From Hydrangea macrophylla (Eukaryota > Streptophyta > Magnoliopsida > Cornales > Hydrangeaceae), in NCBI GenBank assembly GCA_033977485.1, contig CM066987.1, positions 89,746,588 to 89,810,587 on the forward strand: 64,000 nucleotides of DNA, written 5' to 3'. Within the stretch, counting starts at the first letter, position 1; every line of letters begins with the position of its first letter. Shown in pieces: positions 32,874 through 44,069 of the stretch. The position numbers were made by a program, and so were the translations under genes. The notes beneath the pieces were generated by a model that saw only the letters and a list, made by a program, of their open reading frames with translations, was not told the DNA's origin and made no database searches.

Positions 32874-33726
32874 GGGTTAATTACAGAAATACCCCCTGTG
32901 GTTAGGCCTTTTATCTAATACCCCCTTGTACTTTAAATTTTATCACTAATACCCCCTGTGGTTTTGACTAAAGTGAAACAGTCACTTTTTCCGTTAAAGT
33001 TAACGGAAAATTGATAAAAGTACAAAATTACCCCTATTACATACTAATAATAACACCCTTATATGCTTAAATGTTTATTTAGGCATAAGTGGTACATTAT
33101 TATATTATTTTGATATTACATTTGTTGTTAAAGATCATTATGTAGTCACTTAAGGGTACCTTTGTGAGAGCGAATTTGACACACACACACACAAAAGTTT
33201 GGGGATTAATTTTTTTTAGATCTTAGTACATCACTACACTGGATTTTCCTGTGTGTGTGGTCAAGAATAGATTAAAAAAAAACTAACATATCACCAAGAT
33301 TGTGTGTCTAAGAGTAGATAAAAAATAAAAAAAATAATAATATATCGCCAAGACTGTATGTGGGGTGTGGGGGTGTGTGTGTGTGTCCAAGGATAGATAA
33401 AAAATTAGATAAAAAATTAAATAAATTTACTCTCATGAATGTACTTCAAAGTGACTACAGAATGATCTCTAACAACAAATATAATATCAAAATAATATAA
33501 TAGTATACCACATATGCCTTAATAAACATTTAAGCATATAAGGGTGTTCTTATTAGCATGTAATAGGGGTAATTTTGTATTTTTACCCATTTTCCGTTAA
33601 CTTTAACGGGAAAAGTGACTATTTCACTTTAGTCCATACCACAGGGGGTATTAGTGATAACATTTAAAGTATAGGGGGGTAACTGATAAAAGGCCTAACC
33701 AGAGGGGGTATTTTTGTAATTAACCC
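32874..33726. mobile_element. Mutator-type foldback MITE inside the CACTA element
   Basis: Long inverted arms begin GGGTTAATTACAGAAATACC and end with the matching inverse. The 9-bp duplication AAAATATTA (32865-32873, 33727-33735) is exact, and 9 bp is the length Mutator-like elements make. Arms of about 300 bp flank a centre with CA/GT repeats. No coding capacity. Confidence 0.9.
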
Positions 33727-33826
33727 AAAATATTAGGTTAGGGAAAAAAAAGAAAAAGAAAAAGAAAAAGAGATAAAAACGTAGCCCTAAATGTAGATTT
33801 CATTTTCCCTCCTTTCACTCGCACTG

Positions 33827-33828
<2 letters not shown>

Positions 33829-33882
<54 letters not shown>
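33829..33882. repeat. (CT)n microsatellite
   Basis: About 27 uninterrupted CT units in the CACTA 5' region. A short GC-rich, Pro/Met-coding stretch follows. Confidence 0.95.
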
Positions 33883-33885
<3 letters not shown>

Positions 33886-34678
33886 CCCACCGTCGCCGCC
33901 AATGATGCCGCTGCCGAAGATGCCGCCGCAGCCCTGAAGCAATCTCTGTCTATGGATCTATGTTTTGGGGAACTCATGTAACCACCGCAGGCTTGTACCG
34001 ATCTCTCACTTTCTCTAAAAGAAGACAAAGATCTGTGTGGTTTCTCTTACTCCTATAATGTAAGTTTTGTGTGCCTGCGAAAATGGAGTATTTAGCAATA
34101 AAGATCTGTGTGGTTTCTCTTACTCTAATTTTTTTCAAAACCCATTGTTCTATAAAGACCATCATGCTCATTACATTTAATTCAATATTATTCAACATTT
34201 AATTAATCTAAATTGTGGATTTTGCAAAATATGAATATGACACATTTTCCTGTAACTTCCTTGTAATTCATGTTCACTTCAATAAAAGAGTTCGGTTGAC
34301 TTCCAAACAATAAAAAAAGAAAAAAGAAAAAAAGGATCACAGTAGTTAGGACTTAGGACATATCCATCTATATTATACTAACATACATTCTGTGTATCCA
34401 TATGTATATATATATATATATATATGCGTGTGTATTCATAGGGATCTCTCATCTCTGTATTGTAGCAAATTACTCAAGCCCTTTTGCTACAAGTTAATTT
34501 GTTGAGGAAGGATGAGTCCCCCAAGCATCAAACCATGGCTCTCTCTCTCTTACCTAATTAGTTTATCTGTCTCTTCCGTTGGTTTATAATCTGTAAATAC
34601 TATTATACTTGTACACTCCTGAAGTGAATTGTTTTGTGTCTCTGAAACTCATCAATTATTAAACTTTTTTAATCCAAA

Positions 34679-35015
34679 TGCTGTAAAATTAGTGGAAGCA
34701 GAGCTTTAATCATGGGTTCAATCATGTGGGTTTGCTTCTTGAAGATTAAGCCATTAATTTCAATTTCTAATTGCCTCTATGCTATTAAATTATTCAAAAT
34801 CTTTCAAATTTTTATTAAACCAACCTCTACTTGATCTAAGTAAATACTGTAAAATTAGTGAAAGCAGAGCTTTAATCATGTGTTCAATCATGTGGGTTTG
34901 CTTCTTGAAAATTAAGCCGTTAGTTTCAATTTCTTATTGTCCTTGTGCTATTAAATTTATTCAAAGTCTTTTAATTGTTTAAGTAATTCAACCTCTACTT
35001 ATTATTTGGAGCTAA
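34679..35015. repeat. Tandem duplication of ~168 bp
   Basis: The block starting CTGTAAAATTAGTG at about 34680 is repeated from about 34848 with few changes. It is inside the CACTA element and has no coding domain. The rest of 33883-36111 is AT-rich with no gene seen. Confidence 0.8.
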
Positions 35016-35650
35016 ATAGTTCACTATATGGTTGGATTATTTTTGTACGTTGATAATGCTCCTATTTCTGTTTCTAAGCATTAAATGGTGTTCAAGTTAC
35101 CAACTGTTCAGTAAATTGAAAACCCGAGGGGATGTTTTTTGTGGGGGCGTGAATCACTTTTTTTATAGCTATAATTATTGGTACTGAATTGTGGTCTTGG
35201 TGGTAAACGAAGTGAAAGATATGAAGACTTGGGACACGGAAAAAGTGTTTATTCATGTTAAGGACACCCTTTTGGATTGATCCAAAGTACTAATTAGGTT
35301 TATTCAACAAGCATACTATATAGAGTTCTTTATTACATAATCTATGAAAAAGTGTTTGATATGCATTAACTGAAGACTAGACCAAAAAAAAAAAAAACTT
35401 CATTTAGGCTCCTACTCTAGCTCAAGCACAAGCACAATTTCAGACCACACCCAAATCTATAAACACATTTGCAGCTCAAATTATTACAATTATCAATTAT
35501 GTGTGTTTGTAATATATATAGTGTAATTTGTGTATCTAATTTGCAAATGGGAAATTCTAGAGATGAAGATGTGGTTTGTTAGTTGTTACGAATCCATAAA
35601 AGAGGGGAAACTGAAAAGAAGCGAAAACCTTCATGAGAGAGAATGGAATC

Positions 35651-35652
<2 letters not shown>

Positions 35653-35739
<87 letters not shown>

Positions 35740-35752
35740 ACGCGCGCGCGCG
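35653..35752. repeat. Compound (TC)n(AC)n(GC)n microsatellite
   Basis: TC units run to about 35715, followed by CA units to 35741 and CG units to 35752. The pattern suggests stepwise replication slippage with transitions. Confidence 0.95.
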
Positions 35753-36111
35753 CACGCTCACACAAAAGCATCTAATCTAATCTGCCAGTACTGAGAAACC
35801 GATATTGTATAAATTACATGGGTCTCTTGTAAGTGAAACAAAAATTATATCAAAGAGAGTGAAGTTAAAATAAGAGGACCTTGTTTCAACTCCTACTATT
35901 AGTAATTTCTCTCTTGTAAGCGAAACAAAAAGTATATCAAAAAGTTCTTATCTATGCTTATCTATGTGAATAGTGGCCTTGTTTTCTCTAATTTAGGATC
36001 AATATCTTAAGCTTGTAGAGGTCTCTCTTTCCTACAGTTTATTAAATCTTTCGTTGCTCAAGTTGGCTCATTGTGATTCTTGTTATGTGATAACAGTTCA
36101 AGAAAGTATAC

Positions 36112-37695
36112 ATGGATGATAGAAGTTGGATTGGATTACCTAGGACTTCAGTGGCATTTTTGAAAGGACTTGATGACTTTTTAAATTTTGCATATGCCAA
36201 TAAGTGTCCTGACTCGGATATTTATTGTCCATGTAAAGTTTGTGCCAATCGTTATTATGAATCACGAAATGTTGTGAGAGAACATATAATCTTAGAGGGA
36301 TTTCTTGAAAGGTATAAGAAATGGACTTATCATGGAGAATCACATGTTTCTTTACGTCAAAATCGAGAGCAACAGCAGATTGACATGTCAATGAGTTCAG
36401 ATATTAGAGATGAAATGGAAGAAATGGTACACGAGGCAATGGGAATTCCAAATATGGATAATATGGCAGGGCCTAATGAAGAAACTTCAAATTTTTTAAA
36501 ACTCATGCAAGATGAGCAGATTGAGTTGTATCCAGATTGTAAAAAGTTCACAAAACTCTCGTTTGTTGTCCGACTTTTGCACATGAAAGTTCTTTGTGGA
36601 TGGACGGACAAGTCTGTCACGATGTTGTTGGAATTGTTAAATGAGGCATTTTCGGAGAATGTAAAATTGCCGAAAAATTTCTATGAAGCCAGTAAGATAG
36701 TTTCTAACTTGGGTTTTAATTACAACTCATGGGATGCATGCCCCAATAGTTGTATGTTGTTTCGCAACGAGGCGGAGAAACTTGATAATTGTGAGTTTTG
36801 CGGTGAATCAAGATACAAAAAATTCGATGACCATCCAAATGATGGTAAAAAAATACCAGCAAAACAAGTACGGTATTTTCCATTAAAGCCTAGATTGGAG
36901 AGACTTTATATGTCATCTAAGACTGCTTTGCTCATGAAATGGCACGCAGAGTCACGTCCAAGTGATGGTGTGCAGAGGTATCCTGCAGACTCTCTTGCGT
37001 GGAAAAATTTTGATGAAAGAAACCCTATTTTTGCTAGTGATAGTCGGAATGTTAGGCTTGGGTTAGCATCAGATGGATTCAATCCGTTCAGGTCAATGTC
37101 TATTGCTCATAGTACATGGCCTGTTGTGCTCATTCCGTATAACTTGCCACCATGGTTGTGCATGAAGCAACCTTTCTTCATTTTGTCGGTGCTTATTGAT
37201 GGTCCAAAAGGACCAGGTAATAAGATTGATGTATATCTCCAACCACTAATTGAGGAGTTGAAGGAATTGTGGGATGAGGGAGTGCAAACTTACGATGCAT
37301 CAACCAACCAGATGTTCAAGTTGCATGCAGCATTGTTGTGGACAATCAATGACTTTCCTGCATACGCTAGCTTATCTGGATGGAGCACAAGAGGTGAATT
37401 TGCTTGTCCTTGTTGTAACAAGGACACTCATTCTACCTGGTTGAAAAATGGTGGTAAGTATTGTTACATGGGTCATCGTCGCTTTTTAAAACCATCACAT
37501 AAATTTCGAAAAGACAGAGTGTCCTTCGATGGTTGTCGGGAATATGGAGGAAAGCCCAAAAGGTTGTCAGGATCAGAGTTATTGCAACAGTTGAGTGACA
37601 CTGAAATGGAAACTGAGTATAAGAAGGATGATATTATCAAAAAAAAAAAGGAAAAGAGAGGAGGCTCAGAAACAAAAAACAAATGTAGATGCTGA
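36112..37695 (+). pseudogene. CACTA TNP2-type transposase, C-terminally truncated
   Basis: The 527-residue ORF opens with the transposase-associated zinc domain (residues ~1-80: CPCKVCANRYY and HIILEGFLERYKKW). TNP2 follows, with KLSFVVRLLHMKVLCGW, WDACPNSCMLFR, RLGLASDGFNPF and PPWLCMKQPFFILSVLIDGP, and a CPCCNKDT zinc block near residue 435. Family members go on for a few hundred residues more, including an RHNLDVMH block that is absent. Here the protein ends in a Lys-rich tail at a stop (37693-37695). The upstream start matches family length. Likely inactive. Confidence 0.88.
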
Positions 37696-37824
37696 AACGA
37701 CATAGTATTTTTTTCATATGTTATAATATATTTCCTCTCTTTTGTTAAATGAAAGGTAAAGTTGAAACGACATAGTATTTTTTTCATGTATACTAAACTC
37801 ATATATGTAACATTGTAGGCTGAG

Positions 37825-38300
37825 ATGAAAAGTCGACTGGATACAGTTTCAGTGGAAGAGCGTACAACCGCCTTTAAGGAGAAGGTATTTACGGATGTCA
37901 TAGGACCTGATATTCGTGGTCGAGTTAAGACTTACGGGGCAGGGGCCACTCCGAGGACTGTTGTTGGCACAGGAGCAGGGACGCAAACCAGATCTAGAGA
38001 TATGGAGCTGGAGCAGAGAATAGTTGAAAAGGTCAATGCATTGCTCGATTCACGGATTGCTGAAGTGATAAATTTGTTTCGATCTGGGATAGAGGGAGGG
38101 AGTCGACAGGTTGGAGATGGCCCATCTAGTGTCGGTAACCAGGTAACAAATACAAATATTGCACTTATATTTCTAATAGAGAAATTTGGAATGTTTTCAA
38201 AATTTTGATGTAATATTTGTATTTTTGTAGGTTCCTACTTCATCAAGTGTGCACCGCCCAAACTCTGAGGCTGATGGAGATACGAACCAAGATGATGAGG
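37825..38300 (+). pseudogene. CACTA second-gene fragment (TNP1/plant En-Spm transposase type)
   Basis: The ORF from 37825 has the RGRVKTYGAGATPRTV phrase and the helical DMELEQRIVEKVNALLDSRIA region, typical of the C-terminal part of the second CACTA protein (the DNA-binding partner of TNP2). An intron is likely from about 38142 (CAG|GTAACA) to about 38230 (TTTTGTAG), followed by an acidic exon ending before 38300. Most of the N-terminal part is missing. Confidence 0.6.
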
Positions 38301-39089
38301 TAATTTCTTTGTACATGTAGTTTACTACCAAATTGTTAGATATAGCTCTAGTTTATTATCTATTCATTATTAATTGTGTTGATGGGCATAATTGTGAGTT
38401 GTAGTGTATGAGTGTATGTTTTTATGTAGTGAAACAATATGGTTGATTATCTTGTATTAATAAGGAGAATTGTGAGTTGTGGTGCATTCATAATTAGGGT
38501 TGGTGATCTTCGATTATTTGTTGTGTAGCATGAACTAACATTAGACTCATCATGTTGTTCGTAGAACTTTGAGAAGAAATTTGTGCTAAAATTTAGTATG
38601 CTAAATCATGAAAGTGCCAAAGAGTTGTATGTTGATTTTGGATTGTGATAAATTTATTTACACGGGTTTATGAAAATTTTCGGATGTTGTAGAAATAGAG
38701 GAAACTCTGCCGATTTTTTTCAGGAATCTTCGAGCCTTTTTTTTTTGGTTCATGTTGCTTGTTTGGATAGTTTTTTATTTGTATTTTTGGTCTTGTTTTG
38801 CTCTTTAGGTTGCTAGGGGGTTGCATTATTATATTTTTAATTGAACTTTCATTTTTTGTTTCAGGTTGTGGCAAGGGATTAGAGTATAATTTGTCCTTTT
38901 TAATTGAATCAATTATGAATGTAATGACTTTATTTAGACTGTTATCATTTTATTTTTATTTCTACTAATGTCAGCTATGAAACAATTATGTATGAACGTA
39001 TGCTTTATTGTCTCTTGTTTTATCTTTAATTAATATGCTTTTAAATTTTATGTGGTTCTTGTTGTTAAAAATAAGTATGGCATAATTTA
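38301..39089. other. CACTA 3' non-coding region
   Basis: AT-rich, with no domain recognised and only short unsupported ORFs. Confidence 0.5.
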
Positions 39090-39700
39090 TTTTGATGGAG
39101 AAATAATGATTTTTGGTGACAATATGTAAATTTCCGTCACAAATAATATTTGTGACGATTTTGGTAATAATGATTTTTGGTGACAATATATAAATTTCCG
39201 TCACAAATAATATTTGTGACGGTTTTGGTAATAATTGTGGTCACAATATTTAAAATTTCGTCACAATATTTAAAATTTCGTCACAAACACTATTTATTCC
39301 GTCACAAATACTATTTGTCCAAAACCGTCACAAATAGTATTTGTGACGGTTTTAGGTCGACACAAATAAAGTGCCTCAAATCAAATGTGACACTACTATT
39401 TGTGTCGCAAACTAATCCGTCACAAATACTATTTGTGACAGTTTTGGTCGACACAATTAAACCGTCACAAATTATAGGTATATGTGACACTATTTTTTGT
39501 GTCACACATAAATCCGACACAAAATCCGTCACAAATACTTATTTGTGACAGAATTTGACCGACACAGATTTTTTGTGACGCCTTTAACTTGTGTCAGGCA
39601 CAAATCCGTCACAAAAGGTGCAATACAGTCACAAATACTTTTTGTGACGGAATTTCACCTTTTTTGTGACGGATTTTGTCCGTCACAAAAGACAAATTTT
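39090..39700. repeat. Right subterminal repeats of the CACTA element
   Basis: More than twenty copies of TTTGTGACGG/CCGTCACAAA-type motifs in both orientations, denser than on the left. Overlapping ORFs in this stretch are a by-product of the repeats. Confidence 0.85.
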
Positions 39701-39712
39701 TTTGTAGTGGTA

Positions 39713-39967
39713 ATTTGGTTTAACATTAGACCAAATTTCTTTATTTCAGGAAATGATCCTAATATTGAAGACACAGTTAGAATAAGGATCAAGGCAAAAG
39801 GAATTGCTATGAAAGCAAATTCCCATGACTTGTCAATTAAATGGAAAACAATCCATGAATTAACAAGGTTTACCGAAACTAGGGTCAAACAAACAGAAAA
39901 TAAATTAGTAGAAATTTTTGAACCTAGACCCTTTGACATAGTTATTCAACCCAGATTGATTAACTAG
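39713..39967 (+). pseudogene. Pararetrovirus movement protein, second part
   Basis: Directly after the CACTA duplication, coding continues with WFNIRPNFFISGNDPN, which fits the region following the conserved Asp in caulimovirid movement proteins. A basic, charged C-terminal part follows, ending at a stop at 39967. Confidence 0.6.
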
Positions 39968-40375
39968 AGCGATCTAGAAATTTCTAGACAATGGTTAATT
40001 TCAGATCTCGCAGAAGAAGAAAATAGGTGAAATACAACTCCTATGTTGAATCTACAAGCTTCAGGAAAAAAAACTTGTATATTCATAATCAAAGAAAAAC
40101 AAAATCTACCTCTGTCTTTGAAAGAGATTTTTCTAATAAACAATTAGAAAAAGGAGAATCCAGTAGACAAAACAGCATTGGATTCAAAAATGTTCAAGTT
40201 CCAATTTTACCCAGAACAATATTTCAAAAGGAAGATGAAATAAAATTTGCTTCTATTTATCATCTTAAAACCAAAAATGATTTTATCATTTTTTTCTCCT
40301 AGTCAAGGATAAAAGAGATATACATATGTTCAAGGAACATTTAATTTTGTAGGTTATAAACCATATAACCTTAGT
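39968..40375 (+). pseudogene. Pararetrovirus linker before the protease
   Basis: An ORF at 40027-40302 encodes a basic, Ser/Lys-rich segment with no known domain. Stops separate it from its neighbours. Confidence 0.4.
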
Positions 40376-40921
40376 GTGCTAATAGACACAGGAGCCACTA
40401 TTAGTTCTTGTAAATGGAATGCAATTCCCAAGGAAAAATGGACTTTAATGAAACACCCTATCCTTGCCACAGGAATTGATGGAAATCACACCTCAATTCA
40501 GTTTAAAGCTAAACATGTAGTAGTCTGGTTAGGTGAAAATAAATTCATCATACCTAAAATCTTGTGTTTTCCTTATATGCATGGTGATTTCTTTTTAGGA
40601 AATAATTTTATTTATAAATATTTACCCATGCATATCTTTAACAAAGGTATTGCTTTGAGTATCAAAAATACTTTGATTCAGATACCTTTGCTTGAACAAC
40701 ATAAATATGTATGTGATATAGAGTTTGCGCCCGTTCCACGTGGTGAAATGACACCCATCATCAAAACTATTGATGAATCACATTGGATTTATAAAATCTT
40801 AGAAGAAAATTTTAGTGAAAATCCATTAAAATTATGGCCTCAAAGTCCTAGATTTTGTACATTAAAGTTAAGAGATCCTAATGTTATCATTAGAGTAACA
40901 CCTATGATCTATACCAAATAG
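40376..40921 (+). pseudogene. Pararetrovirus aspartic protease
   Basis: LIDTGATISSCKW at the start is the catalytic Asp-Thr-Gly motif, and the FFLGNNFI block about 75 residues later is the usual second motif. The frame continues into the reverse transcriptase after a TAG at 40919-40921. It would process the polyprotein. Confidence 0.8.
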
Positions 40922-41676
40922 GATATAGATGAATTTGATATTCAAACTCAAGAACTTCTAGACAAGAAACTTATAGAAGAAACCACTAGACCTCACTCAA
41001 GCCCAGCTTTCATGGTAAGAAACCATGCAAAAATTAAGAGAGGAAAAGTTAGAATGGTAGTCAATTATAAAAGGCTAAATGAGCAATTAGAGTTTGACGG
41101 ATATTTTATACCTCGAAAAGATGTTTTGATTTCCTTAACCCAAGGATCAAAATTCTTTAGTAAATTTGATTGAAAATGTGGATTTTGGCAAATCCAATTA
41201 ACTGAAGAGTCAAAACCGTTGACAGCATTTAGCACCCCTAGAGGTCATTACCAATGGAAGGTCATGCCCTTTGGATTAAACATTGCACCTCAAGTTTATC
41301 AGAGATGGATGGATACAATTATTTCAAAGATCTAAAAGATTTTTGTGTTGTATACATTGATGACATACTCATCTTCTTCAAAACCAGAGAGGAGCATAAA
41401 CATCATTGAAAACTTATTTGTGAACGATTTAAAAAACATGGAATCATTTTGTCACCAAAAAAGATTGAGCTAGAAAAAGAATCAATTGAATTTTTGGGAA
41501 TAATTTTAAATCAAAAGGGTTTAAAATTACAAGAACATATTTTAGCAAAAGTTCGTGATTTTCCTGATATACTGGAAAACAAAACTCAATTACAAAGTTT
41601 ATTAGGAATTCTAAATTACAGACAAAATTTTATTCAAAATTTATCAAAAATAGAAATTCCTTGGTTAGCAAACTAA
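40922..41676 (+). pseudogene. Pararetrovirus reverse transcriptase
   Basis: The sequence includes a VRMVVNYKRLN block, MPFGLNIAPQVYQRWMD and the catalytic YIDDIL (41353-41370). Stops lie at 41171, 41333 and 41407, and the frame shifts by one base near 41336. The motif set is that of caulimovirids and Ty3-gypsy; the absence of integrase downstream supports a pararetrovirus. Confidence 0.85.
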
Positions 41677-42230
41677 GAATAGATATTATTTTTGATTGGA
41701 CTGATAAGGATGTTACCTTACTCAAACAGATTAAGGATAATATCTCACAATTACCATATGTTTATCTTCCAAAATATGGAGATAAATTAATTTTAGAAAC
41801 AGATGCTTCTGATACATGCTGGGGATGTGTATTAAAAGCTTTTCCTGCTTCTTTATGGCCAGAAGAGGAACCACCTCTTTCGGTTAATATTATAAAACCA
41901 AGAAAGGAACCAATTCCCTTGTATGTTCAGAAAGAAGAACTTATTTGTGGATATAATTCTGGTACGTTTAAACCAAACGAACAGAAATATATCATTTTTG
42001 AAAAAGAATTACTTGCTATTAAATTAGCAATTAAAAGATTTCATATTTACTTAGCACCAGAAAACTTTATTGTCAGAACAGACAATAAAGCTATCAAAGA
42101 TTTCCTTGTAAATAAAAAATCCATTGAACAAGAAGATTGGCTTGGTATAATAAAATTTTTTAATATACTTTTGAGGTAGAACTTCTTAAAGGTATAAATA
42201 ATTTGCTTGCAGATTTGCTTAGCAGGAACT
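41661..42230 (+). pseudogene. Pararetrovirus RNase H
   Basis: ETDASDTCWGCVLKA begins the domain. KYIIFEKELLAIKLAIKRF and RTDNKAIKDFL are the other conserved blocks. The domain appears to extend past the stop at 42177-42179 to about 42230. Overlaps the RT end by 16 bases in another frame. Confidence 0.85.
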
Positions 42231-42239
42231 GCTACGCTA

Positions 42240-43484
42240 AGGAGCATGATTAAGGGTAAACAAACCTCATAAGGAGATTGGGTTACCATTTCCAAAAAGG
42301 CAAATGAACTCCAAAGGAAAGTTTATGTTGTTTTCACTGGATGCAAACCAGGCATATATCAAACATGGCCAGAATGCCATCAGCAAGTTAATCAATTTCA
42401 TGGAGCATGCTATCAATCTTATGAAAGCATGACAAAGGCTAGAAAGCCTACTACACTACTATTCCTATGCCATTGACAAACAAGCAATTTGAGCATATGC
42501 CAAGATTTGAAAATACCCAGACACCTAAGAATAATGAATCTGGGAGTTCCAATTTTAATAATCCTAGATTACCTATGAAAATTTATGATGAACTCAATGG
42601 TGTATGGAAAACCCATTGTGCTAATGAAAGATCTAAATTTCGAAAGCATATGAGTGCTTTGACAGATAAAGTAGCTGAAAAAACAGCTAGACTAGATGAG
42701 AAAATAGCCAAATTATCTAGTCTTAAAAATCTTGATTTCAATATCATTAAACAAATGAATTGGGCAGAAGATTTTAATTTTGAGAAAATAAACAATTTTC
42801 GTCAAATATCTGATCTCATAAGCCATGATTTGTCAGATCCAATTTTTGAAAAAATTAAAAGAATGTCTCTTTGAAAAAGCAAGTCATCTTCTTCCAAAAG
42901 ATATTTTTATTCAAATTAAAGAAAAGGTGGAAGATCATCAAGAAATGATTCTTGCATTACTTTTTTGATCCCATGAAAAAATTAATTTTCATGATGGGAT
43001 TCCTAAAATAACCATCTTTGTAAACCACGAAGAATGATATTATGAAGATAATCAATGGGGAATAGCTAATCAAGTTATTTTTCAGATTCTTGAATCACAC
43101 AGTTGAATTTATTTCCGAGCAATGATTAAGTGCATGATTTCCTATATAGTACGAACATATATGCAGAATATATACTTCAGTTTTTGGATTGCAAGCACCA
43201 TTGGATGGAGACAAAGAGAAATTTTTTTTCAACCATATCAGATTTGGTATCTTAAACCAACTGAAGAATGGGAATTCGTAAATGATTTAATAAAAACTAA
43301 TTCATCATATGTGGTTAGAAAACTAGATCTGGCACAATATTGGGTAGATAGTCTTATATCTATCTCATCAAATGATGCAGATATTAACAGATCAGTAACT
43401 CTCCCATACATGGAAACAGAATACTATTTGTTACTTACCATGCTATATCCTATACAAGGACATATGAACAAGTCAAAGAAGTAG
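42240..43484 (+). pseudogene. Pararetrovirus viroplasmin/TAV-like ORF
   Basis: In the frame at 42321 a short stretch reads VYVVFTGCKPGIYQTWPEC, matching the caulimovirus viroplasmin (ORF VI) domain signature. The domain lies near the start of the protein that controls translation re-initiation and forms inclusion bodies. Later blocks (42467-42874 and 43122-43484) are helical and charged, in shifting frames with stops. The presence of this gene favours a Cavemovirus/Solendovirus-like rather than badnavirus-like relative. Confidence 0.6.
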
Positions 43485-43859
43485 AAGAACTGCTACTAAG
43501 ACTAAAGAAGAGAGATCAACTAGATCTTCTCTAGATCTGTCTATGACAGCAGATGACGTGGAGCAATTTTGTTCACAAAAGTTCAGCCAGACACCCAGAT
43601 GACGAAAGCACCCACGACTTTGATGACGAAGCATACCAAAACCTGGTAAATGCAATGGAAGCATAGTGGGACCTAGCCAAGGGTGAATTATTGGAGAAGA
43701 CTCTGGAACGATTCCAACCTTATCCAAGACACGTGGAGATTTCTGCAATAAGAAAAAGTAATCCAGACAGGGTCACTTTTCAAACATGGGGAAGAGGACA
43801 CGTGGATAAACCCTCTCCACAAATGTAAAACAATTATAGACCTTCTACTATATTAGTCC
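43485..43859 (+). pseudogene. C-terminal coding remnant of the last pararetrovirus ORF
   Basis: Coding-like sequence continues with acidic, Asp-rich residues and stops, up to about 43830. No domain is recognised. Confidence 0.4.
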
Positions 43860-44008
43860 TTAGGAATACTGTAATGGTCATAAAGTAATAAATGTCATTT
43901 AACCACTTTGATAAGTGGTTATAGTCCATAAAGTCTATAAATAGATGTATCATTTACGGAGGATGTCATCTTGAAATCTTGTATATTTTTCCTCAATATA
44001 ATATACTC
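43860..44008 (+). promoter_or_regulatory. Pararetrovirus promoter with TATA box
   Basis: CTATAAATAG (TATA at 43936-43943) is about 30 bases before an expected RNA start near 43967. Upstream, CACGTG-type and TGACG motifs occur at 43797 and 43535. The transcript would run through the terminal repeat into the primer site. Confidence 0.6.
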
Positions 44009-44069
44009 CTTTTGACTATCCTTTTGTGTAACTTTTCTACTTTTTCTTATTCACTTTGTTTGTGTAACT
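44009..44069 (+). repeat. Right copy of the pararetrovirus terminal repeat
   Basis: It matches 14001-14073 and ends exactly where the primer-binding site would begin; unrelated CCACC-rich DNA follows. Confidence 0.8.

Larger units (their letters stand above)
32631..39709 (+). mobile_element. CACTA (En/Spm) transposon, 7.1 kb, inserted in the movement protein
   Basis: The termini are CACTACAAAAAAAATAGG and its inverse ending TTTTTTTGTAGTG. The 3-bp duplication GTA (32628-32630, 39710-39712) is exact. Dense TTTGTGACGG/CCGTCACAAA subterminal repeats occupy both ends. It encodes a truncated TNP2 transposase and a TNP1-type fragment, so it is probably non-autonomous. Confidence 0.95.
14001..44069 (+). 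mobile_element. Endogenous pararetrovirus (Caulimoviridae), split by two later insertions
   Basis: The parts in order are: tRNA-Met primer site (14074), coat-protein region with CCHC knuckle, 30K-type movement protein, aspartic protease, reverse transcriptase, RNase H, a viroplasmin/TAV-like domain, and a promoter with TATA box (43936). A ~60-70 bp direct repeat lies at both ends. Excluding the Athila and CACTA insertions and their duplications leaves about 7.1 kb, the size of a caulimovirid genome. Coat protein upstream of movement protein, with a separate TAV domain, resembles Cavemovirus/Solendovirus. No integrase is present. Stops and frameshifts occur in all ORFs, so the copy is inactive. 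Confidence 0.8.

Noticed and set aside
35530..35775. ORF ending in Ser-Leu and Thr-His repeats
   Set aside because: Microsatellite read-through within the CACTA element.
39177..39548. Overlapping ORFs on both strands in the CACTA right end
   Set aside because: They arise from the TTTGTGACGG subterminal repeats and have no domain.
40376..42230. LTR retrotransposon (Copia or gypsy) as the source of these genes
   Set aside because: A tRNA-Met primer site alone would allow it, but there is no integrase and no true LTR. A viral-type movement protein and a viroplasmin-like domain are present, so a pararetrovirus fits better.
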